From positions 1 through 55,287 of the forward strand of contig JAOAPB010000092.1 of NCBI GenBank assembly GCA_025462645.1: a DNA stretch of 55,287 nt, read 5' to 3'. The notes under the pieces were generated by a model. It saw only the letters and a list, made by a program, of their open reading frames with translations. It was not told where the DNA came from and did not search any database. Made by a program: the position numbers and the translations under genes. Every line of letters starts with the position of its first letter. Within the stretch, counting starts at the first letter, position 1. Below, piece by piece: positions 9,019 through 17,327 of the stretch. This DNA comes from Edaphobacter sp. (lineage in GTDB: Bacteria; Acidobacteriota; Terriglobia; Terriglobales; Acidobacteriaceae).

Positions 9019-10227
9019 TTATTGCTGGAGGATGACGGTGTCGCCGGGGTTGAGGCCAGCCAGGACTTCAGTTTTGGTGCCGTTGGAGATACCAGCTTTG
9101 ATATCTACCTTGCGGCGGCCCTTCTTCTGCTTGGGGTCGGGGACTTCGACGGATGCTTTGCGGTCCTTGTCGTAGATGACTGCCTGCTCGGGAACGGTAA
9201 GAACGGCTTTGTGCTCTTCGAGGAGGATCTCGGCGTTGGCAGTCATATTGGCTTTGAGTTCGCCACCGGGATTGTCGATGGAGACGCGGACCTCGAAGGT
9301 GGTGACGTTGTCCTTCTCAACTCCGAGGGGAGCGATGCGGGTGACTTTGCCTAGGAACGTCTTGTCTTTGAAGGACTCTACCTTGATGCGGGCAGTCTGG
9401 CCGAGGTAGACCTTGCCGATATCGGACTCGTCGACTTTGCCCTGAACATAGACGTGCTGGATGTCGCCGATGGTCATGACGAGCGTAGCAGTTGATCCCA
9501 TGACGAGAATGGAGCTGACTGCGTCACCCAGCTCGACGTCACGGGAGAGGATCACCCCATCCATCGGCGAGGCGATGGTGGTGTAGCTGAGCTGCTCCTC
9601 AAGCTGCTTGAGAGAGGCCTGGGATTGCTGGACCTGAGCCAGGGCCTGATGGAGTTTGGAGGTGTCGACGGCGATCTGGGCGACCGCTTTGTCGCGGGTG
9701 TTGGCGGCGAAGAGGTACTTCTGCTGGGCGTCGTCGAGGGCCTGCTGGGAGACTACACCGTCCTTGGACATCTGGAGGGCGCGGTCGTAGGTGTGCTTGT
9801 ACATGGGCAGGTCGGGGGCTTCGGCGTTGACCTTGTCGTACTCGATAGCAGCGGCGGCGGCGCGTGCGTTGGACTCTGCCGCAGTGAGTTGGGCCTTCTG
9901 CGCTGCAACCTGGGCGAGGATCTCTATCTGGTCGAGTTGCGCGAGGACCTGGCCCTTCTTGACCTGGGCGTTGATGTCGGTGTCGAGGCGGGTGACGATT
10001 CCGGAGGCTTTGGATTTGACCTCGACCTTGGTGATGGGCTGGACCTTGCCGGTGGCGACTACAGAGCGGGCGATGTCGCCGCGCTCGGCCTTGGCCAGCT
10101 GGGAGGGTTCGAGTTTGGTGCTGTTGCCACGAGCGGTCACGGCAACACCGAGGATGACGGCTACGATGAGGACGATAAGTCCGGTCCAAATCCAGAGGTT
10201 CCGTTTCTTTTTGCGCTGTGTCGCCAA
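9019..10227 (-). CDS. Efflux periplasmic adaptor (HlyD/MacA-type membrane fusion protein)
   Basis: A 402-residue membrane fusion protein that would bridge an inner-membrane transporter to a TolC-like duct. An N-terminal signal anchor (WIWTGLIVLIVAVILGVAV) is followed by a first lipoyl half (VEVKSKASGIVTRL), a long alpha-helical hairpin at about residues 95-210 rich in Ala and Gln, and the second lipoyl half (ASPMDGVILSRDVELGD). A beta-barrel and a membrane-proximal domain ending VLAGLNPGDTVILQQ complete it. The TTG at 10227, with AGGAG seven bases upstream, is preferred to the longer frame from 10278. No partner permease or ATPase is adjacent; the TolC-family gene at 45.5 kb could be its outer-membrane partner, which is only a guess. 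Confidence 0.9.
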   Translation of the reverse strand: MATQRKKKRNLWIWTGLIVLIVAVILGVAVTARGNSTKLEPSQLAKAERGDIARSVVATGKVQPITKVEVKSKASGIVTRLDTDINAQVKKGQVLAQLDQIEILAQVAAQKAQLTAAESNARAAAAAIEYDKVNAEAPDLPMYKHTYDRALQMSKDGVVSQQALDDAQQKYLFAANTRDKAVAQIAVDTSKLHQALAQVQQSQASLKQLEEQLSYTTIASPMDGVILSRDVELGDAVSSILVMGSTATLVMTIGDIQHVYVQGKVDESDIGKVYLGQTARIKVESFKDKTFLGKVTRIAPLGVEKDNVTTFEVRVSIDNPGGELKANMTANAEILLEEHKAVLTVPEQAVIYDKDRKASVEVPDPKQKKGRRKVDIKAGISNGTKTEVLAGLNPGDTVILQQ

Positions 10228-10443
10228 GGTGTCGCTCCTGTAGATCCCGTCTCGGAGGTTAGTTACGCAGGAAGGCACGGCCGGGTTCCGTTGACGGGGT
10301 AGAAAGTTTGGACCCAGTGGTTCTTATTTTTAGACGAATTAGGGAGATGGAGGTAAAGAGGTGAAGAAGAGGAACGGTCAAAAAAACGAATTCGGGCTCT
10401 CTCTTTAGACAAGACCGACAGTGTTACCGCTGACTGGGAAGGA

Positions 10444-11049
10444 TCAGGCGTACTTGCGGAGGACGCCCAGGACCTTGCCCTGAATGCTGACGTTCGCGGC
10501 GGGGGCGAAGATGGGGGCCATTTCGGTATTGGAGGGTTGGAGGCGGATCATGCTGCCCTCACGATAGAAACGCTTGAGTGTGGCGTCGGCTCCGTCGATG
10601 AGGGCGACGATGATCTCGCCTTCACGGGCAGTACGGGTACGTTCGACGAGGACGTAGTCTCCGGAGACGATATGCTCGTCACGCATGGAGTCGCCGCGGA
10701 CCTCCAGGGCGAAGACCTCACGGTTGCCGATGATGTCTCCCAGCGAGATGCTCTCGGCGGTCTCGATGGCTTCGACAGGCTTGCCGGCAGCGATGCGGCC
10801 CAACAGGGGCAGACGATCGGATCCTTTCTTGCCTGTGCGTACCGGTAGAACATCGATGGAACGGCTGCGGTTGTGGGCGCGCTGCAACAGGCCTTTATTC
10901 TGCAGGTTGGTGATGTGCTTATGTACGGTGGCCAACGAACTGAGGCCCAGGCCACTGGCGATCTCCTCATAGGAGGGGGAGTAGCCATTCTTTTGCGTAA
11001 ACCCAGAAAGGAAGTCGATGACCTCTTTTTGCCGCCGTGTGATAGCCAT
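10444..11049 (-). CDS. lexA: SOS repressor LexA
   Basis: A 201-residue LexA with the usual two domains. The N-terminal winged helix-turn-helix (YSPSYEEIASGLGLSSLATVHKH region) is followed by an S24 self-cleaving domain. The autocleavage bond is Ala88-Gly89 in GRIAAGKP. The catalytic Ser121 lies in GDSMRDEHI and Lys159 in ATLKRFYREG. The ATG at 11049 is chosen because the LexA N-terminus MAITRRQKEVIDFL starts there and the promoter lies directly against it. It would repress the SOS regulon and itself until RecA-stimulated cleavage. The 216 bp between the adaptor start and the lexA stop hold nothing recognisable. Confidence 0.97.
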   Translation of the reverse strand: MAITRRQKEVIDFLSGFTQKNGYSPSYEEIASGLGLSSLATVHKHITNLQNKGLLQRAHNRSRSIDVLPVRTGKKGSDRLPLLGRIAAGKPVEAIETAESISLGDIIGNREVFALEVRGDSMRDEHIVSGDYVLVERTRTAREGEIIVALIDGADATLKRFYREGSMIRLQPSNTEMAPIFAPAANVSIQGKVLGVLRKYA

Positions 11050-11055
11050 GCGAAG

Positions 11056-11083
11056 ATTGTAGCGAATAAAAAGCGAATTGCAA
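11056..11083 (-). promoter_or_regulatory. lexA promoter, probably leaderless, with a direct-repeat operator candidate
   Basis: On the minus strand, TTGCAA (11083-11078) and TACAAT (11061-11056) are 16 bp apart and make a near-consensus sigma-70 promoter. Only six bases separate the -10 box from the lexA ATG, so transcription should start at or next to the A of the start codon, and no ribosome-binding site is present. Between the boxes, ATTCGC is repeated with an 11-bp period, giving ATTC-N7-ATTC. This resembles the GTTC-N7-GTTC direct-repeat LexA box known from alphaproteobacteria. The operator assignment is inference. Confidence 0.7.
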
Positions 11084-11295
11084 TACCTTTCTTGATTCTG
11101 GGCGAAATCAAGCATCGGCGCGCGTCACTGAGTCTCAACATGGCGAGATAAATTCCCGTTTTGAAATGAACATGCAAAATATTGCACATATCCCTTGTTT
11201 AGAGACTATCGATCAATCAAGGTAATAGCACGCTGCTTCGGTAATGTGACCAGTGATGAATTTGAAGGAATCGATGAAGTTGCTTTGGAGAGTTC

Positions 11296-12048
11296 ATGAG
11301 AGTTTTGATTATTGAAGACGATGCAGCCCTGGGGCTATTTCTACAAAAGGGGTTGAAGCTTGAGGGCCATGATGTTGATTGGGTGGGGGATGGAGAGGCT
11401 GGATTGCAACATACTGAAGAGCATAGACCAGACCTGATCGTGCTCGACCTAAGCCTTCCGCGAAAGGATGGGACCGAGGTGTTGGAGGCGATGCGCGGGC
11501 GGTTCGATAATACGGCAGTCCTGGTGTTGACGGGACGAAGCCAGGTAGAAGAACGGGTGAAGTGCCTGAACCTTGGAGCGGACGATTGCTTATTGAAGCC
11601 TTTTAGCTTTCATGAGCTTAGGGCCCGTTGCCGGGCGCTGTTGCGTCGGCGGGAGCAGTTTGCCGATCCGGTGCTCCGGCATGGCGATGTCGAGTTGAAT
11701 CGTATGGAACGCCGCGTCACGCGCAATGGGCGAACGGTGGAACTGACGGTGAAGGAGTTTTGCCTGCTGGAATTCCTGATGCAGCGGCGAGGGCGCTGTT
11801 GCGGGCGCGCTGAGTTGCTGCGCGAGGTGTGGCAGATGTCGCCGGATGCCGGGACGAATGTGGTGGATGTGTATGTGAACTACCTGCGGAAAAAGCTGGC
11901 CGGGCCGAGTGTGGATGGGGACGTGGGCTACTCCGTTATTGAGACGGTGCGGGGGGAGGGCTACCAAATGGGCGGCGTGCCGAAGAAGCCGGTTGCACGG
12001 GCGAGTGGGTATTCGTACTCCTCTGATGCTGTGATGGCGGAGGCGTGA
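11296..12048 (+). CDS. OmpR/PhoB-family response regulator
   Basis: A 250-residue two-component response regulator. The receiver domain has the acidic pair at residues 8-9, the phospho-acceptor Asp51 in VLDLSLPRKDG, Thr79 and the switch Lys101 in LLKPFS. It is followed by a winged-helix DNA-binding domain with RNGRTVELTVKEFCLLEFL and the recognition-helix segment NVVDVYVNYLRKKL. About 20 extra residues rich in Ser/Ala/Tyr follow the domain. GGAGA precedes the ATG. No full histidine kinase is adjacent; instead the next gene, two bases on, encodes a small helix-pair protein. Position directly before the flagellar cluster suggests a role in motility control. Confidence 0.93.
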   Translation: MRVLIIEDDAALGLFLQKGLKLEGHDVDWVGDGEAGLQHTEEHRPDLIVLDLSLPRKDGTEVLEAMRGRFDNTAVLVLTGRSQVEERVKCLNLGADDCLLKPFSFHELRARCRALLRRREQFADPVLRHGDVELNRMERRVTRNGRTVELTVKEFCLLEFLMQRRGRCCGRAELLREVWQMSPDAGTNVVDVYVNYLRKKLAGPSVDGDVGYSVIETVRGEGYQMGGVPKKPVARASGYSYSSDAVMAEA

Positions 12049-12049
12049 G

Positions 12050-12286
12050 GTGGCGGAGGAGCGAGACGGAGCGGATCTGGTGGAGCGGATCGATGTTGTG
12101 CTGCATGGGCTCTGTCAGCCGTTGACTGTGTTGCAGTGCAGGCTGGCGCTGGGCGAGTTGAGCGGCGAACCCAGAGCGATGCACGAGGCAATTTGCGAGG
12201 CGCTGGGAGAGTGCGCTCGGTTGAATGCCGCTGTGGGTAAGATGCGTGAGATGTTGCGGCAGGTCATGACAGCGGGGGAGAGCTAG
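12050..12286 (+). CDS. Small HisKA-like helical protein (78 aa)
   Basis: A GTG-started frame lying one base after the response regulator stop, so probably translationally coupled, and four bases before the sigma-54 activator. The segment VLHGLCQPLTVLQCRLALGEL (His19) resembles the H-box of histidine-kinase dimerisation domains (H-x-x-x-x-P-L-T). A second helix, EALGECARLNAAVGKMREMLRQ, would complete a DHp-like hairpin. No ATPase domain is present. It might be a phosphotransfer or docking partner for the flanking receivers, or a relic of a lost kinase. I do not recognise a named family; the HisKA similarity is by eye. Its size and tight packing between two regulators favour a real gene. Confidence 0.68.
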   Translation: MAEERDGADLVERIDVVLHGLCQPLTVLQCRLALGELSGEPRAMHEAICEALGECARLNAAVGKMREMLRQVMTAGES

Positions 12287-12289
12287 AAG

Positions 12290-13612
12290 ATGACAGGCGA
12301 GATGATGGCTGGAGGGGATGTGATGGTAGCGGCGGGTGCTACGGATGCGGCAGGGATACGAACGGTAGTGCTGGCCAGCGCGGATATGGGTTTACGGCAG
12401 AGGCTGCGGGCTTCGTTGATGGGGCTGCGTTGGCAGGTTCGCGAGGCTGGCGGCGGGGCGGAGGCGATGGCGCAGCTAGAGGCTTCGCGGCCGGAGGCTC
12501 TGCTGTTGGATAGCTGGCTGCCCGATCTTGAGGCGGGCGAGTTCGCGGGGCAAGTACGGCTGATGTATCCGGGGATGGAGTTGCTGCGTGTGGATGGTGG
12601 TGTGGATGGCGTAGCCCGGAGCCCGCGAAGGAATGAGCTGCTCCATGCGTTGCGAGAGGCGCAGAGCGGCGCATTGAACGATACTGCGGCCTGGGTTGCC
12701 GCTCCGATGGCTGTGCCCAAGGTGCCGATAAAGGCATTCGCTGAGATGCAGAGTGCGGAACGGGAGTTGATTCAGGATTCGGTGCGACTGGCTCCATCGG
12801 TATTGCTTGGGCGGGAGGAGACGGCTCGCGCAACAGTACATGCTGCGGTGGCATTGCCGGATATGGTGGGAGTGAGTGAGCCGATGCGGGAGTTGGCGCG
12901 GTTGATTCGGCTGGTCGCCCCACGTTCGACGACGGTGTTGATCGAGGGCGAGACAGGGACAGGGAAAGAGGTCGTGGCGCGAGCGGTGCATCGGCTGAGC
13001 GAGCGGGCCGGGAAGCCGTTCGCGGTGCTGAACTGTGCGGCGATTCCTGAAGCGCTGCTTGAGGCGGAGCTGTTTGGGCATACGCGCGGGGCCTTTACCG
13101 GAGCGGTGCAGTCGCGGACGGGACGGATTGAGGCGGCGCATGGAGGAACGCTCTTCCTGGATGAGATTGGCGAGATGCCGATGGCGCTGCAGGCGAAGAT
13201 GCTGCGGTTTCTCGAGTGTGGCGAGTTGCAGCGGGTGGGCGACAACGAGACGATGCGTGTAGATGTGCGGGTGATCGCGGCGACGCATCAGCCTTTGGAG
13301 CAACGGGCGGAGGAGGGGACCTTCCGGTTGGATCTTTATCATCGGTTGGCGGTGTTTCCGGTGGAGGTGCCGGCGCTGCGGGATCGGATGGGGGATATGG
13401 GATTGCTGGCGGAGCATATTCTGGAGCGGATGGGGCAGGAGATGCCGCGGAAGCGGTTGACGGCGGAGGCGGAGGCTCGGCTGCATGAGCATCATTGGCC
13501 GGGAAATGTGAGAGAGCTAATGCATGTGTTGGAGCGAGGGGCGATTCTCTCCGGCGACAGGATGGAGATTGGGGCGGAGGAGATTCGGTTTCGGCGGGCT
13601 ACTCGGGGGTGA
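12290..13612 (+). CDS. Sigma-54-dependent activator lacking a DNA-binding domain (FlgR/NtrC-like)
   Basis: A 440-residue bacterial enhancer-binding protein. The N-terminal receiver-like domain keeps an acceptor-type aspartate (Asp74 in LLLDSWLPD) but lacks the acidic pair and the switch lysine, so it is degenerate. The AAA+ domain is intact: Walker A GETGTGKE near residue 219, the sigma-54 contact loop GAFTGA near 267, Walker B LFLDEIGE near 288, and arginine-finger region helices. The chain stops just after the AAA+ domain (ending [11 protein letters not shown]), so the usual Fis-type helix-turn-helix is missing. Helicobacter FlgR is a known flagellar regulator with the same architecture. 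A sigma-54-type promoter lies before fliK at 20963, a plausible target. Confidence 0.9.
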   Translation: MTGEMMAGGDVMVAAGATDAAGIRTVVLASADMGLRQRLRASLMGLRWQVREAGGGAEAMAQLEASRPEALLLDSWLPDLEAGEFAGQVRLMYPGMELLRVDGGVDGVARSPRRNELLHALREAQSGALNDTAAWVAAPMAVPKVPIKAFAEMQSAERELIQDSVRLAPSVLLGREETARATVHAAVALPDMVGVSEPMRELARLIRLVAPRSTTVLIEGETGTGKEVVARAVHRLSERAGKPFAVLNCAAIPEALLEAELFGHTRGAFTGAVQSRTGRIEAAHGGTLFLDEIGEMPMALQAKMLRFLECGELQRVGDNETMRVDVRVIAATHQPLEQRAEEGTFRLDLYHRLAVFPVEVPALRDRMGDMGLLAEHILERMGQEMPRKRLTAEAEARLHEHHWPGNVRELMHVLERGAILSGDRMEIGAEEIRFRRATRG

Positions 13613-13828
13613 TTTTTTCTGCCGTGGTGGAGTGATGTTTTTACAGGGGTTTTTGTGGAAAATGGGTGTTAGATGTGGTGTTTTTGTGGTCAGGTTGCGG
13701 TGGGGTGTGTGGCAAACGTGGATCGTGGATGGGGGTTGCGATGACTCGAAAACATGCCACTTCTTTCAACTTTATTTTTGAGAGACCTCTTGGCGTAGGT
13801 TAGCGGTGCGTGGGTAAAGTTCGGTGAT

Positions 13829-13860
13829 AAGAGCGCTCTCATTTGAGGGCGCTTTTGTTT
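13829..13860 (+). terminator. Intrinsic terminator/attenuator-like hairpin before flgB
   Basis: AGCGCTCTC and GAGGGCGCT pair across ATTT, and the stem extends outward with A-T and G-T pairs. It is followed by TTTTGTTT. Only about 36 bases separate it from the flgB ATG. It can end transcription from the regulatory trio (217 bp after that stop). If the flgB promoter lies upstream of it, it would act as an attenuator. The rest of 13613-13896 shows no convincing promoter. Confidence 0.65.
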
Positions 13861-13896
13861 GGGCTTTGGGGTGCATAGGACCCTGTGGAGGTTTCT

Positions 13897-14259
13897 ATGC
13901 AGGTGACGACTGCGTTAAGCGATGCGCTGGGACGGTATCTGGACCTGGCGAGCGAGCAGATGAAGTTGACGGCTGGGAACATGGCCAACGTCGATACGCC
14001 GGGGTACAAGACGCAGGGTTTCGACTTTGAGCAGGAGTTTGCGCGGCAGTTGAAGGGTGGAGCAGATGTTGCTGGTGGAGCGGGAGTTCAGGTCCAGAGT
14101 GTGGATGGTCTGGTGGCTCGTCCGGATGGAAACAATGTCTCGATGGATCGGGAGGGCATGCAGCTGGCGAAGTCGCAGTTGCAGTTTCGGATGGGCGTGG
14201 AGCTTTTGAAGCATGAGTTTTCGGGCGTGATGAGCGCGATCCACGCGGAGGCGAAGTAG
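13897..14259 (+). CDS. flgB: Flagellar basal-body rod protein FlgB
   Basis: A 120-residue proximal rod protein exported by the flagellar type III system. The rod/hook N-terminal motif LASEQMKLTAGNMANVDTPG, which makes the coiled coil shared by rod, hook and filament axial proteins, is at about residues 17-36. The C-terminal helix (LAKSQLQFRMGVELLKHEFSGV) is the conserved partner. The ATG at 13897 follows GGAGG by five bases; an in-frame GTG at 13885 overlaps that ribosome site and is unlikely. It is the first gene of the flagellar cluster and is followed by flgC after three bases. Confidence 0.95.
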   Translation: MQVTTALSDALGRYLDLASEQMKLTAGNMANVDTPGYKTQGFDFEQEFARQLKGGADVAGGAGVQVQSVDGLVARPDGNNVSMDREGMQLAKSQLQFRMGVELLKHEFSGVMSAIHAEAK

Positions 14260-14262
14260 GCC

Positions 14263-14763
14263 ATGAATCTCTTTGGGGTAATGGATGTGAGCGCGTCGGC
14301 GCTGAAGGCGGAGCGGGTTCGGGCGGAGGTTGTGGCTTCGAACATGGCGAACGCGGAGACGACGCGGACCGCCGACGGTGGGCCGTACCAGCGGCATCAT
14401 GTGGTGTTCGAGGCGGAGGGCGGAGGGAGCTTTCAGCAGGCGATGGTTCGGCAGATGGCCGGCGTTGGAGGCGGAGTGGGGGGCAAGTTTTCGAGTGGCT
14501 TGCGTGGCGGCCTTACGGCTGCGCAAGCTGTTCCAGGCGGAGTTGCGGTGACGGGCGTGATCAGCGATGCCAGTGAGCCGCTGCGGCGGTATGACCCGCA
14601 ACATCCGGATGCAGGGCCCGATGGGTATGTGGCTTATCCGGATATCAGTCCGTTGACGGAGATGGTCGACCTGATGGGAGCAACGCGGTCGTACGGGATG
14701 AATGCTTCGGCGGTGCAGGCGGAGAAGAACATGGTGACCGCTTCGCTGGATATTTTGAAGTAG
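14263..14763 (+). CDS. flgC: Flagellar basal-body rod protein FlgC
   Basis: A 166-residue rod protein. The N-terminal axial motif is ALKAERVRAEVVASNMANAE, with TTRTADGGPYQRHHVVFE after it, as in FlgC proteins. The C-terminal part has the FlgC segment YVAYPDISPLTEMVDLMGATRSY followed by the closing helix NASAVQAEKNMVTASLDILK. It is a little longer than the enterobacterial protein because of a Gly-rich insertion at about residues 55-90. It packs onto FlgB and FlgF in the rod and is exported unfolded through FlhAB/FliPQR. Confidence 0.96.
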   Translation: MNLFGVMDVSASALKAERVRAEVVASNMANAETTRTADGGPYQRHHVVFEAEGGGSFQQAMVRQMAGVGGGVGGKFSSGLRGGLTAAQAVPGGVAVTGVISDASEPLRRYDPQHPDAGPDGYVAYPDISPLTEMVDLMGATRSYGMNASAVQAEKNMVTASLDILK

Positions 14764-14776
14764 GAGATTTGGGCTG

Positions 14777-15070
14777 ATGAATGGGATCGGACAGATTGCG
14801 GGAGCGGTTAATAGTCTGCTAGGCGGAGGCGGAGCCTCGGCTAAGGCGGAGACGCCGTTTGCGGGTGTGTTCCGGTCGATGGTGGAGCAGACGAGTGCGC
14901 TGGATAAAAAGGCATCCGAGGCTGTGACGGGACTGTTGAATGGGCAGGGTGTTGAGATTCATGACGCGATGATTGCGACGCAGAAGGCGGATATGGCGTT
15001 TGAGCTGGCGCTGCAGGTCAGGAATAAGGCGGTTGCGGCTTATCAGCAGATGATGGGTATGCAGTTTTGA
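14777..15070 (+). CDS. fliE: Flagellar hook-basal body complex protein FliE
   Basis: A 97-residue FliE, the adaptor that joins the MS-ring and export gate to the proximal rod. The conserved C-terminal half is clear: a helix with SALDKKASEAVTGLLNGQGV, then IHDAMIATQKADMAFELALQ and RNKAVAAYQQMMGMQF. GGAG lies nine bases before the ATG. It closes the flgB-flgC-fliE trio; the next flagellar gene begins only after a 428-bp repeat-containing gap. Confidence 0.96.
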   Translation: MNGIGQIAGAVNSLLGGGGASAKAETPFAGVFRSMVEQTSALDKKASEAVTGLLNGQGVEIHDAMIATQKADMAFELALQVRNKAVAAYQQMMGMQF

Positions 15071-15335
15071 TGGGTTATGAAGCGAACGAACAAAGATTAA
15101 GCGAGAACAGGCAACAGCAACGACGAGATGCGGGGAGTTCTCTCCTTCGGCAAGATTAGGGGGCAGAACGACGAGCGCTTTGGTGACAGGAGAGTTTGGG
15201 CAGGACAGCAAGGCATATACCAGGGCAAAAAAATCTTATCAGCGGTGAACGGTGAACATAGATACCAAGGTTAAAACCTTTGGGTATCTAGAGACAAGAG
15301 CAACGGTAACGACAAGAGCAACTGCAACTGCTGGT

Positions 15336-15406
15336 TGGGAAAGTTTTTACATTCCCACCTTAGGCGCGATGAAACTGCGCCGAAGATGGGGCACCCGCTC
15401 GTTGTG
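15336..15406. repeat. Acidobacterial-type intergenic hairpin repeat within the fliE-fliF gap
   Basis: The gap from 15071 to 15498 (428 bp) contains no credible gene. At 15351-15396 is ATTCCCACCTTAGGCGC, a nine-base loop region, then GCGCCGAAGATGGGGCACCC. The core GGCGC/GCGCC pairs, and the flanking CCCACC...GGGGC arms can extend it. I associate this 'CCCACC...GATGGGGCACCC' form with dispersed intergenic repeats of Acidobacteriaceae. It is surrounded by degenerate AAC/GC filler such as CAACAGCAACGACG (15111-15124), GAGCAACTGCAACTGC and GAGCAACAGCGACGACGAC. Copy number in the genome cannot be tested here. Confidence 0.55.
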
Positions 15407-15498
15407 GCTGGTTAGAAAGACGACTGCAAGAGCAACAGCGACGACGACAGCAGACGCGCGAGCGAGTAATGACAACAACGGCGGAGTGAGTGGAGCGG

Positions 15499-17316
15499 AT
15501 GGCTGAGACGGATCAGGCAGGGGCGGCGGGGCTGCAGAGGGTTGGGCAGGGAGCGGCGAGTGTGACTGGCGGCGGTCCGGCCGAGAGGGCGCTGGCGATG
15601 GTGGCCGGGTTGCGGCAGCGGGTGATGGCTCTGCCGGCGGGGAAGCGTGCCTGGCTGTTTGCGTCTTGTGCGTTTCTTGCGGCGATGTGCGCTGGGATGA
15701 TCTGGTTTGCGGGAAGGCCGGATTGGCGGATTCTGTTCAGCGGGTTGGATGGCAAGGATGTGCAGCAGGTTTCGCAGGAGTTGGCGGCGGCAGGGATTCC
15801 CTACGAGATAACGGTGGATGGTGGGGGAGTGCAGGTTCCGGCGGAGATGCTGGATAAGGCTCGGATGGAGGTGGCAGCGAAGGGAATGCCGCAGACGGGG
15901 CGGCTGGGATTTGAGCTGTTCGACAAGCCGAACTGGGTGGGGAGCGAGTTCGATGAGAAGGTGAACTACCAGCGAGCTCTGGAGGGTGAGCTGGAGCATA
16001 CGATTGGCACGCTGGGTGTGGTGCGGTCGGCGCGGGTTCACCTGGTGCTGCCGCAGCCTTCTTTATTCGCGGCGCAGGAAAAGGTAGCGAAGGCCTCGGT
16101 GGTGTTGAAGCTGAAGCGGGCAACGGTAGACCCGGAGCAGGCGGATGCGATTCGTGGTCTGGTGGCGAGTGCAGTGGAGAATCTCAGTCCCGAGCAGGTA
16201 ACGCTGGTCGATGCAGATGGGCGGGTGAACTTCAAGCAGCGGTTGAAGGATGCAGGAGGCGCTGCCGAAGCGGCGGAGGTGGAGCAGGCGATGGAGGCGA
16301 AGCTGGTAGCGATGCTCGAGCCGCTGGCGGGGCGCGACAATGTTCGGGCCACCGTGAATGTGAGTTATGAGCTTGGCAGCGAGGAACGGACCGATGAGAT
16401 CTATGACCCGAGCCAGACGGCAACGCTGACGCTACAGAAGAGCGAGCAGAGTTCGACGCAGCCGGTGAAGGCTGTAGGAGTTCCAGGGACGGCGAGTAAT
16501 TCGCCTGCTGGAGCTGCGGTGGGCGCGGTGGCGGGATCGCAGGCGGCTGCTGCTCCGGGGACGCCGCCGTTGCTGCAGAAGGAGGCTCTGCCGGTCTATC
16601 CGCAGCAGGGTCTGGGTGCGGGACAGAGTATTCACGAAGAGAACGGGACGTATGGGGTGACGAAACATCTGCTGCACACGGAGCAGGGGCCGGGGCGAGT
16701 ACGCCGGGTGACAGCGGCGGTGGTGGTGAACGACAGGAGTGTGATGGAGGGTGCTGGCAAGTTGGAACATGCGGTGTGGAAGCCTCGGAGCGCGGATGAG
16801 ATGAGGCGGTTAGAGGAGCTGGCTCGGGCGGCGGTCGGGTTCGATGTGAAGCGCGGGGACCAGGTGGCGATGGAGAATGTGAGCTTCAACTCGAATGCGC
16901 CGGAGATAAAACTGGCTCCGATGGACAGGGCGATGGAGGAGGCGCGGACGCTGCTGCACTCTCAGCCGGGACTGGTGCGGACGGTGGTGATGGGGTTCTG
17001 CGGTGTGCTGCTGGTTCTGTTTGTGCTGCGGCCGGTGGCGCGGCAAGTGACGGCTACGCTGCGCGAGCCGATGTTGCTGACGGCGGGAGGTGCGGGTGTT
17101 GGCCAGTTGGAAGAGCGCACGTTCGATTCCGGAGAGCTCGAGATGGGCGCGGAGGATGTGGTTCGGGTATCGCTTCCTCCGCGAGCGAAGACGAAGGTAC
17201 AGCTGGAGCAGCAGGGGATCTTTGACCACGTAACGGAACACATTCGACGGGAGCCGGTGCAGAGTACGCGGCTGCTGGAGGCGTGGATAGGTTCGCCGGA
17301 GGAGGCAGCAGATTGA
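15499..17316 (+). CDS. fliF: Flagellar MS-ring protein FliF
   Basis: A 605-residue MS-ring protein. The first transmembrane helix (WLFASCAFLAAMCAGMIWFA) is near residues 54-73. It is followed by the ring-building motifs: YscJ/FliF-like DGKDVQQVSQELAAAGIPYE, then VNYQRALEGELEHTIGTL, VRSARVHLVLPQPSLF and KASVVLKLKRA. The second transmembrane helix (VVMGFCGVLLVLFVLRP) is near residue 495. A cytoplasmic C-terminal tail for FliG binding ends at RLLEAWIGSPEEAAD. The start is uncertain between the ATG at 15499 and the GTG at 15490; GGAG at 15483 could serve either. It anchors the export gate and rotor in the inner membrane. Confidence 0.95.
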   Translation: MAETDQAGAAGLQRVGQGAASVTGGGPAERALAMVAGLRQRVMALPAGKRAWLFASCAFLAAMCAGMIWFAGRPDWRILFSGLDGKDVQQVSQELAAAGIPYEITVDGGGVQVPAEMLDKARMEVAAKGMPQTGRLGFELFDKPNWVGSEFDEKVNYQRALEGELEHTIGTLGVVRSARVHLVLPQPSLFAAQEKVAKASVVLKLKRATVDPEQADAIRGLVASAVENLSPEQVTLVDADGRVNFKQRLKDAGGAAEAAEVEQAMEAKLVAMLEPLAGRDNVRATVNVSYELGSEERTDEIYDPSQTATLTLQKSEQSSTQPVKAVGVPGTASNSPAGAAVGAVAGSQAAAAPGTPPLLQKEALPVYPQQGLGAGQSIHEENGTYGVTKHLLHTEQGPGRVRRVTAAVVVNDRSVMEGAGKLEHAVWKPRSADEMRRLEELARAAVGFDVKRGDQVAMENVSFNSNAPEIKLAPMDRAMEEARTLLHSQPGLVRTVVMGFCGVLLVLFVLRPVARQVTATLREPMLLTAGGAGVGQLEERTFDSGELEMGAEDVVRVSLPPRAKTKVQLEQQGIFDHVTEHIRREPVQSTRLLEAWIGSPEEAAD

Positions 17317-17327
17317 GAGGAGGCGGA

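Noticed and set aside
13700..13820. Sigma-54-like sites near flgB (TGGATGGGGGTTGC and TTGGCGTAGGTTAGC)
   Set aside because: Both have N9 instead of N10 between GG and GC.
13815..13830. Sigma-28-like TAAAGTT next to GGTGATAA before flgB
   Set aside because: The two boxes are adjacent; a sigma-28 promoter needs about 11 bases between them.
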